Below are positions 4,501-7,509 of a stretch of DNA of 7,509 nucleotides, piece by piece. The DNA lies in assembly GCA_020631035.1 (NCBI GenBank), contig JAHDIA010000290.1:1-7509 (forward strand), in the 5' to 3' direction. The stretch comes from Chitinophagales bacterium (lineage in GTDB: Bacteria; Bacteroidota; Bacteroidia; Chitinophagales; UBA2359). The position numbers and the translations under genes are program-made. The first letter of the stretch is position 1. Each line of letters opens with the position of its first letter. The notes below the pieces were generated by a model, which was given only the letters and a program-made list of their open reading frames with translations, searched no databases and was not told where the DNA came from.

Positions 4501-7315
4501 CTGCTGTAAACACGCTCGCAATTTCTTTCCAACCTGGCGTTTCAATGATTCTAAAAGGTTCGTTGCCAATTTGTGGGGTCACCTCTCCATCAGCGGGATC
4601 ATATGGATTCTCTGAAAAATACACCCCAATATTGTCAATGGCAAAACCACTTTCAGGAGCTAAATGTACTTTAAATCCAACACAGTATTGTTGTCCTGGC
4701 ACCAAAGGTGCTGCCAATTTGGTCGCCATAAATGTTTTAAAATCACTTTCATTGACATGACCAACTATACCAGCATAGGCATCACCGTCATAAGCATCTA
4801 CATTGTCTCCATATGCATTAACAGGCAAACCTGTTATTCCATTATTAGAACAAGCATTGTAATAATCTGCACCAGGTTGATTGGGCGCAAACCACTCGCT
4901 TGCCTCATCAATTTCATTCAATTCTTCTGGACAATCATCGTAAAATTCAAAGCTAGGATTAAAGATCAAATTAGATGGCTCACAAGGATCACATTCCTCA
5001 TTTACGATAACCGTTTGTACTGCAATACTCACACATCCATCAGAATTGGTGACAATCAAAGTAGCGTTGTAAATGCCCGCTTCATCATAAAAATGCCCCA
5101 CACTTCCACTATTGGTCGCATCAATCACCCCATCATTGTTAAAGTCCCACTCATAAGTGGTTTCATTGTCCACATTGGTTGATTGATTGATGAAAGCAAC
5201 TACATTTTGAAAACAACCTGCCGATACCACAAAGTCTGCATCAGGATTCGGGTTGACCACTATGCTATAAGTTCTTTCAAAGCTACAAGCCTCTTTGCCC
5301 ACAATCAATCTAAATACATAAATTCCAGGATTTTCGGCTGTCCAACTCAATACATTGTCTGTGTCTATCACTTCACCAGGATTCGTTGCATCAATCCATT
5401 CATAAGAACAATAACCCTCTGGTGCTGTAAAAACCAAGGTTTCATTGACACAGGCTGTTGTATCTACCGATTCAAAATCTGGTATTTCTGTAATGAGTAC
5501 ATCCTCTAAATAATAATACGCCGATGACAAACCATTGGGGTCATTGTCTACCTCTGCAATGGTACTCAAAGCATCGTTTTTAAAATTACCAATGGTCAAC
5601 CACTCATATGAATCGTTGGGGGTAAAAATCTCTGTGATTTGTACCCAATCTTGTTTTTCATTGATAACCCCATCTTCATACACAAGTTGAGGATTCGCAT
5701 CCAAAGGTCCTTCTGTATCCTCCATCACTTCTTCTGTAGAAAAATACATTCCAATGTTCTCAATCGCAAAATTGGAACGGTCACTCAAGCTGACATTGTA
5801 ACTCACACAATAGGTTTTACCCTCTTCTAAAGGAGATTCCAATTGCACACTGGCGTATTCTCTATAAATATCTGCTGCACGATAAGCAAAAAATCCCATA
5901 TAGCCATTACCCGAAATTGGTTCTTGTATACCAAAAGTGTTTACAGGAACATCCAAGGAATTGTTCTCATCTTCTGGTTCAAAACAAGTATGAAAAAAGT
6001 CGGTAGTGGCTTCTGTTGGTTGATACCAGTTGTTGATACCTGATAAGCCCAATAAATCTACAGGACATTCATCAAAGTTTTCCATATTGCCATTGGGAAC
6101 CAAATTGTCGGGATCAGCACAAGGATCACAAATAGCTGCAACAGTAATGGTTTGTACAATGCTGCCCACACACAAATCATTGTTGTAAATGGTCAATGCC
6201 ACTTCCACTTCCCCCGCTTCTTCAAACAAATACTCAAAGCTGCCCGCATTGTCACTATCTATGTCTCCATCATTAAAAATATCCCACTCGTATGTGGCAT
6301 CATCTCCCACATTTGAGGACAAATCTATAAACTGTGCCAATCCATCCAAACACGCATTGTCTACTGAGAAATCTACATCTGGTACTTCTTCTACCTCTAC
6401 ACTGATAAAATCAGTAGTGGTACACTCTCCTATGTTTATGGCTAAGGCAACAATCGCAGATTCATCAAAGGTGTAGGTAAAAGTGGGATCATCGCTCAAT
6501 ACCACTCCTGGATTCTCCAATAAAACCCATTCATAAGTCGCTCCGTCAATCTCTTCTGCGGTCAATTCTACTTCATCGGTATCGCATACATAAATGGTAT
6601 CGGCTTGTTCAATAAATTGACTTGGGACTCTTTGTACCGAGACATCGTCTATGTAGTAATAGACATCCAAAGTATCGGTTGTACCTGGGTCTAAGCCGCC
6701 TCCTGTTGTATTGGCATTGTCGTAAAAATTCCCAATATTGATGTATTCATATGCTGCATCTGCTTCAAAAGTAGCCGAAATGGTCACCCAATCATCGTAC
6801 TCTTGAATGATGCCTGTGGTATTGACCACCTGTGGCTCTGCTTCTATTACTGTGTCATCTGTCGAAAACATAGGCTCTTCAGAAAAATATACCCCTAATT
6901 CTTGAATACCAAACAAACCATATAAGGGTACGTCTGCTAAACTCACCTTAAATTCTACACAATAGCTTGCGCCTTCTTCCATTGCTTCTACTAGGGGGTT
7001 GCTGATGTACTCCCGTTTTTCACCCTCACCATAAACCATGATACCAACATAGCCTTCCCCACTGGCAGCAACTTGATTCCCATACATATTGTCTGGAATC
7101 CAAACTTCTGTGTCTTCTGCACATTCATTAAAAAAATCGGGATCACCTGTATTGGGAGAAAACCAAGCATTGGTGTTGTCCAACTGGCCTGGTATGGATG
7201 GGCATATGACATACTGTTCAAAACTTCCATTGGGAACTAGGTTTTGAGCAGTGAGGGTCAAAATGTTACAAAGTAATAAAGTAATACTGGTAAAAAGAGT
7301 ACAATTGTTTTTCAT
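1595..7315 (-). CDS. Giant T9SS-secreted modular surface protein (PKD, Ig-like, cadherin-like repeats, CHU_C sorting domain)
   Basis: This gene encodes about 1,906 residues from the preferred ATG at 7315; residue numbers used here count from an alternative in-frame ATG at 7339. The later start gives a canonical signal peptide (M-K-N-N, hydrophobic core, then L-T-A-Q), whereas the earlier start adds eight residues including an acidic one. Domain order: three NLVPNGSFE-type modules (33-239, 412-618, 790-987); Ig-like segments after each (about 240-318, 622-696, 991-1064); PKD domains at 320-401 and 699-780; two more Ig-like segments (1065-1220); six cadherin-like repeats (1235-1818); and a CHU_C type B sorting domain (1821-1914). 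Known family behaviour: Sec export, then T9SS passage and anchoring or release at the surface. Inferred role: adhesion, glycan binding or matrix contact; no catalytic domain is recognised. The protein is very acidic and strikingly poor in lysine. The C-terminal domain ends naturally at the stop, so the gene appears intact. Confidence 0.93.
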   Translation of the reverse strand: MKNNCTLFTSITLLLCNILTLTAQNLVPNGSFEQYVICPSIPGQLDNTNAWFSPNTGDPDFFNECAEDTEVWIPDNMYGNQVAASGEGYVGIMVYGEGEKREYISNPLVEAMEEGASYCVEFKVSLADVPLYGLFGIQELGVYFSEEPMFSTDDTVIEAEPQVVNTTGIIQEYDDWVTISATFEADAAYEYINIGNFYDNANTTGGGLDPGTTDTLDVYYYIDDVSVQRVPSQFIEQADTIYVCDTDEVELTAEEIDGATYEWVLLENPGVVLSDDPTFTYTFDESAIVALAINIGECTTTDFISVEVEEVPDVDFSVDNACLDGLAQFIDLSSNVGDDATYEWDIFNDGDIDSDNAGSFEYLFEEAGEVEVALTIYNNDLCVGSIVQTITVAAICDPCADPDNLVPNGNMENFDECPVDLLGLSGINNWYQPTEATTDFFHTCFEPEDENNSLDVPVNTFGIQEPISGNGYMGFFAYRAADIYREYASVQLESPLEEGKTYCVSYNVSLSDRSNFAIENIGMYFSTEEVMEDTEGPLDANPQLVYEDGVINEKQDWVQITEIFTPNDSYEWLTIGNFKNDALSTIAEVDNDPNGLSSAYYYLEDVLITEIPDFESVDTTACVNETLVFTAPEGYCSYEWIDATNPGEVIDTDNVLSWTAENPGIYVFRLIVGKEACSFERTYSIVVNPNPDADFVVSAGCFQNVVAFINQSTNVDNETTYEWDFNNDGVIDATNSGSVGHFYDEAGIYNATLIVTNSDGCVSIAVQTVIVNEECDPCEPSNLIFNPSFEFYDDCPEELNEIDEASEWFAPNQPGADYYNACSNNGITGLPVNAYGDNVDAYDGDAYAGIVGHVNESDFKTFMATKLAAPLVPGQQYCVGFKVHLAPESGFAIDNIGVYFSENPYDPADGEVTPQIGNEPFRIIETPGWKEIASVFTAEEAHEFLTLGNFYDISNTLLNANDIGPSDTAYYYIDDISIAPVEIELEGPEEICMGEDVELFANTNLCEHSWTILGSDSLISETESLEFTPDSTTTFVYIGSNDACDSIGIQYTVNVIPIPDVGEDLILCPGDTLQLNEMNGGGETYTWTPSTGLSDDDIPNPLAYPEETTTYILEVEYPFSTLCAVRDTITITVTEDLANAGEDAVICDGDEIALMATGGDLYSWTPDNNTLSSVLVPDPIAKPEVTTTYVVMVTNSETGCVDTDTITVFVMECDLGGPEWQDEAGNAVEDLCDTTFQDTPIAIALPDIFDPDIEEGLEDVIVPSVILPQHGSITIDQDTAYYNPEDGYIGEDDVYIVACDTASPVQCDTLHLCLTILPPPNMPPAFEDDTLCIVSKIDSFLVQCFDVSDDADLYEDLTFTILVDSVFFGEDVFIDSDNCLNYEGDQFYAGDADFIELEVCDTEGACDTVYINFLIFPPNYPPSIPNEIFGVGQASFKEFCLGIFDQNGDTNWGEEHFTEVLIAPQHGQLAIINDTCMIYTPDPSYIGQDQITFEVCDDGKDITASYNGPCEINEINIDNPLCETVTITFEITDGLIVMDDFINPEDGIGCSIDLLDNDFPPSADSLYIVEGPSFGTINTSNLDDGEVLYVSTVGYEGQDSLIYAVCVNNIGCDTATLYITVMDNISALEDLDTTVANIPVEMDVLTNDTYLGLTELDVEIVDSTNNGQIKITNTGSIIYTPDSNFVGLDMFVYTIINPTEGCEGTGIGSTATATIIVLEPLVPVVIADQATTNVGIPVTIDVLGNDYDELGDSLIIKGLGEPANGTVEIVNGMVVYTPNDGFTGEDSFTYTVCNSNGLTATGGVLVTVLEPECSLDNIMGGFSPNGDGKNDFFRIQQLRTCEEFIENRVTIVNRWGNVVYEQRGYGIDGWWDGRWEDNELPVGTYFYFIEIDGQSEVVRGSVELFR
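1598..1879 (-). other. CHU_C type B T9SS sorting domain
   Basis: Residues 1821-1914 carry the family hallmarks: G-G-F-S-P-N-G-D-G-K-N-D (1828-1839), V-N-R-W-G-N-V-V-Y-E (1860-1869), W-D-G (1879-1881), L-P-V-G-T-Y-F-Y (1888-1895) and a final G-S-V-E-L-F-R. This domain directs cargo through the type IX secretion system in gliding and related Bacteroidota (TIGR04131 family). It is complete and ends at the stop codon. Confidence 0.95.
1886..3637 (-). repeat. Six tandem cadherin-like/Big_9-type repeats
   Basis: Residues 1235-1818 divide into six units of about 85-115 residues, near 1235-1327, 1330-1425, 1427-1541, 1545-1630, 1634-1726 and 1731-1818. Recurrent marks are a hydrophobic D-V-L-x-N-D opening (clear in the last three), a P-x-H-G or N-G-x-I/V middle turn, Y-T-P-D/N or a similar strand, G-x-D-x-F-x-Y/V, and a C-x-T or V-C near the end. 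Units two and three are the most divergent. Such repeats usually form an extended stalk and often bind calcium. They lie just before the sorting domain, as expected for a stalk. Confidence 0.82.
3680..4369 (-). other. Tandem Ig-like segments in the middle of the surface protein
   Basis: Residues 991-1220 hold about three Ig-like units. Units two and three carry C-P-G-D-T or C-D-G-D-E near the start, a Y-T-W-T-P or Y-S-W-T-P segment, and a T-T-T-Y-x-x strand before the end (T-I-T-I-T-V, T-I-T-V-F-V). These are typical structural spacers of Bacteroidota T9SS cargo (PKD-like or Ig-like, 'W-T-P...TTTY' type). Confidence 0.75.
4379..4972 (-). repeat. NLVPNGSFE module, copy 3 (protein repeat)
   Basis: The third copy opens with N-L-I-F-N-P-S-F-E and closes with Y-Y-Y-I-D-D-I-S-I. 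Cysteines C803, C830 and C886 keep the same order and the 27-residue spacing of the first pair. It is followed by an Ig-like segment but by no PKD domain, so the alternating pattern ends here. Confidence 0.85.
5000..5245 (-). other. PKD domain 2 within surface protein
   Basis: Residues 699-780 repeat the PKD pattern with Y-E-W-D-F-N-N-D-G-V-I-D at 729-740 and D-E-A-G before the final strands. It aligns closely to PKD domain 1 and is again followed by a C-D-P-C linker (783-786). The block Ig-like, PKD, C-D-P-C, NLVPNGSFE module has therefore been duplicated as a unit. Confidence 0.87.
5486..6106 (-). repeat. NLVPNGSFE module, copy 2 (protein repeat)
   Basis: The second copy opens with N-L-V-P-N-G-N-M-E right after a C-D-P-C linker and ends with Y-Y-Y-L-E-D-V-L-I. 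It keeps the three-cysteine layout (C425, C452, C511), with the first two again 27 residues apart, and the I-G-M-Y-F-S and I-G-N-F motifs. It is clearly homologous to copies 1 and 3 but diverged well beyond recent duplication. Confidence 0.85.
6137..6382 (-). other. PKD domain 1 within surface protein
   Basis: Residues 320-401 show the PKD pattern: V-D-F-S-V near the start, Y-E-W-D-I-F-N-D-G-D-I-D in the middle, and a strand after E-E-A-G ending at T-I-T-V. The D-x-x-x-D-G-x-I-D loop may bind calcium. A C-D-P-C linker follows directly and joins it to the second NLVPNGSFE module. Confidence 0.85.
6623..7243 (-). repeat. NLVPNGSFE module, copy 1 (protein repeat)
   Basis: This is the first of three homologous modules of about 200 residues. 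It opens with N-L-V-P-N-G-S-F-E and carries a W-F-S-P segment, a G-V-Y-F-S-E strand, an I-G-N-F-Y motif and a closing Y-Y-Y-I-D-D-V-S-V strand. Cysteines sit at C46, C73 and C127. The pattern suggests a beta-sandwich (jelly-roll, carbohydrate-binding-like) fold found in many Bacteroidota surface proteins; the fold is an inference, the repetition is seen directly. Confidence 0.85.
7247..7315 (-). other. Signal peptide of the surface protein
   Basis: From ATG 7315 the product begins M-K-N-N, followed by a hydrophobic stretch rich in L, I and T, and then L-T-A-Q-N-L. Cleavage is expected after the Ala of L-T-A, leaving an N-terminal Gln just before the first NLVPNGSFE motif. This layout (short basic start, hydrophobic core, A-Q junction) is common in Bacteroidota T9SS cargo and is the main reason for preferring this start over ATG 7339. 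Confidence 0.8.
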
Positions 7316-7385
7316 AATTTCAAACAAGTATGACACCATTTTAAAAAAAAGGATATGGGTTGTAGCTAATCAAATTATTCAATTT

Positions 7386-7409
7386 TACAAAGATACCAAA
7401 GTATTTGTA
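7386..7409. promoter_or_regulatory. Imperfect dyad overlapping the candidate promoter
   Basis: The outer arms TACAA (7386-7390) and TTGTA (7405-7409) and the inner arms ATAC (7393-7396) and GTAT (7401-7404) surround a CAAA centre, with a 2-nt bulge in one arm. This nine-pair dyad covers the TAnnTTTG element, so it could be an operator for a dimeric regulator. It could also be chance in AT-rich DNA. Confidence 0.3.
7388..7395 (-). promoter_or_regulatory. Candidate Bacteroidota -7 promoter element (TATCTTTG)
   Basis: On the minus strand TATCTTTG matches the Bacteroidota -7 consensus TAnnTTTG exactly and lies about 70 nt upstream of the preferred start at 7315 (about 50 nt from the alternative ATG at 7339). 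No TTG lies at the usual 17-23 nt upstream spacing. A TTGACA is present further up at 7425-7430, too far to pair well. A second, shorter near-match TACTTTG lies at 7397-7403. The call is therefore a candidate only. Confidence 0.4.
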
Positions 7410-7509
7410 CATACATGCTAGGAATGTCAATTTAAGCATATATTTGAACGGAACGTGGGTTTTTCAAACCGTCGGGACTCCCCGCTTTCGCCTATACATG
7501 GTATCTGGC

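Larger units (their letters stand above)
7340..7509. other. Non-coding region upstream of the surface protein with GC-richer hairpin patch
   Basis: No credible coding frame is seen in these 170 nt. The left part (about 7340-7440) is AT-rich leader and promoter DNA. The right part (about 7450-7509) is noticeably GC-richer and holds adjacent short inverted repeats: GGTTT/AAACC with a 3-nt loop at 7458-7470, CGGG/CCCG with a 4-nt loop at 7473-7484, and on the minus strand a GCGAAAGC mini-hairpin at 7485-7492. This could be the edge of a small RNA, a dispersed repeat or a recombination site that continues beyond the window; the identity is not recognised. Confidence 0.5.

Noticed and set aside
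4664..5182. 172-codon open frame on the plus strand
   Set aside because: It lies antisense to the NLVPNGSFE module and PKD region of the surface protein, and its translation shows no domain pattern. It is best explained as a shadow of the real gene.
6991..7230. 79-codon minus-strand open frame inside the surface-protein gene
   Set aside because: It sits in another frame over the first NLVPNGSFE module, which is well supported, and shows no recognisable feature of its own.
1886..7243. CRISPR array or short DNA tandem repeats in the long gene
   Set aside because: The repetition is at protein level with strongly diverged DNA; no identical repeats with regular spacers are seen.

Overview
The window looks like part of a Bacteroidota chromosome (AT-rich). 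The strongest clue is a very large secreted protein that ends in a type B C-terminal sorting domain of the type IX secretion system (T9SS, the CHU_C or 'gliding motility-associated C-terminal' family). A TAnnTTTG-type promoter element upstream fits the same phylum. The protein style (NLVPNGSFE modules, PKD and cadherin-like repeats, CHU_C tail) resembles Saprospiria, Cytophagia or Chitinophagia relatives, but the genus cannot be fixed from this sequence.

Layout: all genes read on the minus strand, so transcription runs from right to left. Positions 7340-7509 are non-coding. They hold a GC-richer patch with adjacent short hairpins at the right edge, then a TAnnTTTG element inside an imperfect dyad. 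Positions 1595-7315 (or 7339 with the longer start) encode a T9SS-exported modular surface protein of about 1,906 residues. Its order is signal peptide, three copies of an approximately 200-residue NLVPNGSFE module alternating with Ig-like and PKD domains, further Ig-like domains, six cadherin-like repeats, and the CHU_C sorting domain. Only 24 nt further on, 458-1570 encodes a 370-residue ABC/SMC-type AAA ATPase. It overlaps by 4 nt (ATGA) with an HNH nuclease-like gene that runs off the left edge (1-461).

The ATPase and HNH genes form a tight two-gene unit that most resembles Septu (PtuA/PtuB) or related ATPase-nuclease anti-phage modules. No reverse transcriptase lies next to them, so a retron-borne version is not supported here. 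The unit has almost no upstream space of its own. It must be read through from the surface-protein gene, use a promoter inside that gene, or be expressed by coupling. The 24-nt junction contains a perfect 7-bp inverted repeat and a six-codon mini-ORF overlapping the ATPase start. The most interesting points are this candidate defence pair behind a giant surface protein, the triplicated module with a fixed C-x26-C spacing, the extreme lysine depletion of the surface protein, and the structured patch at the right edge.
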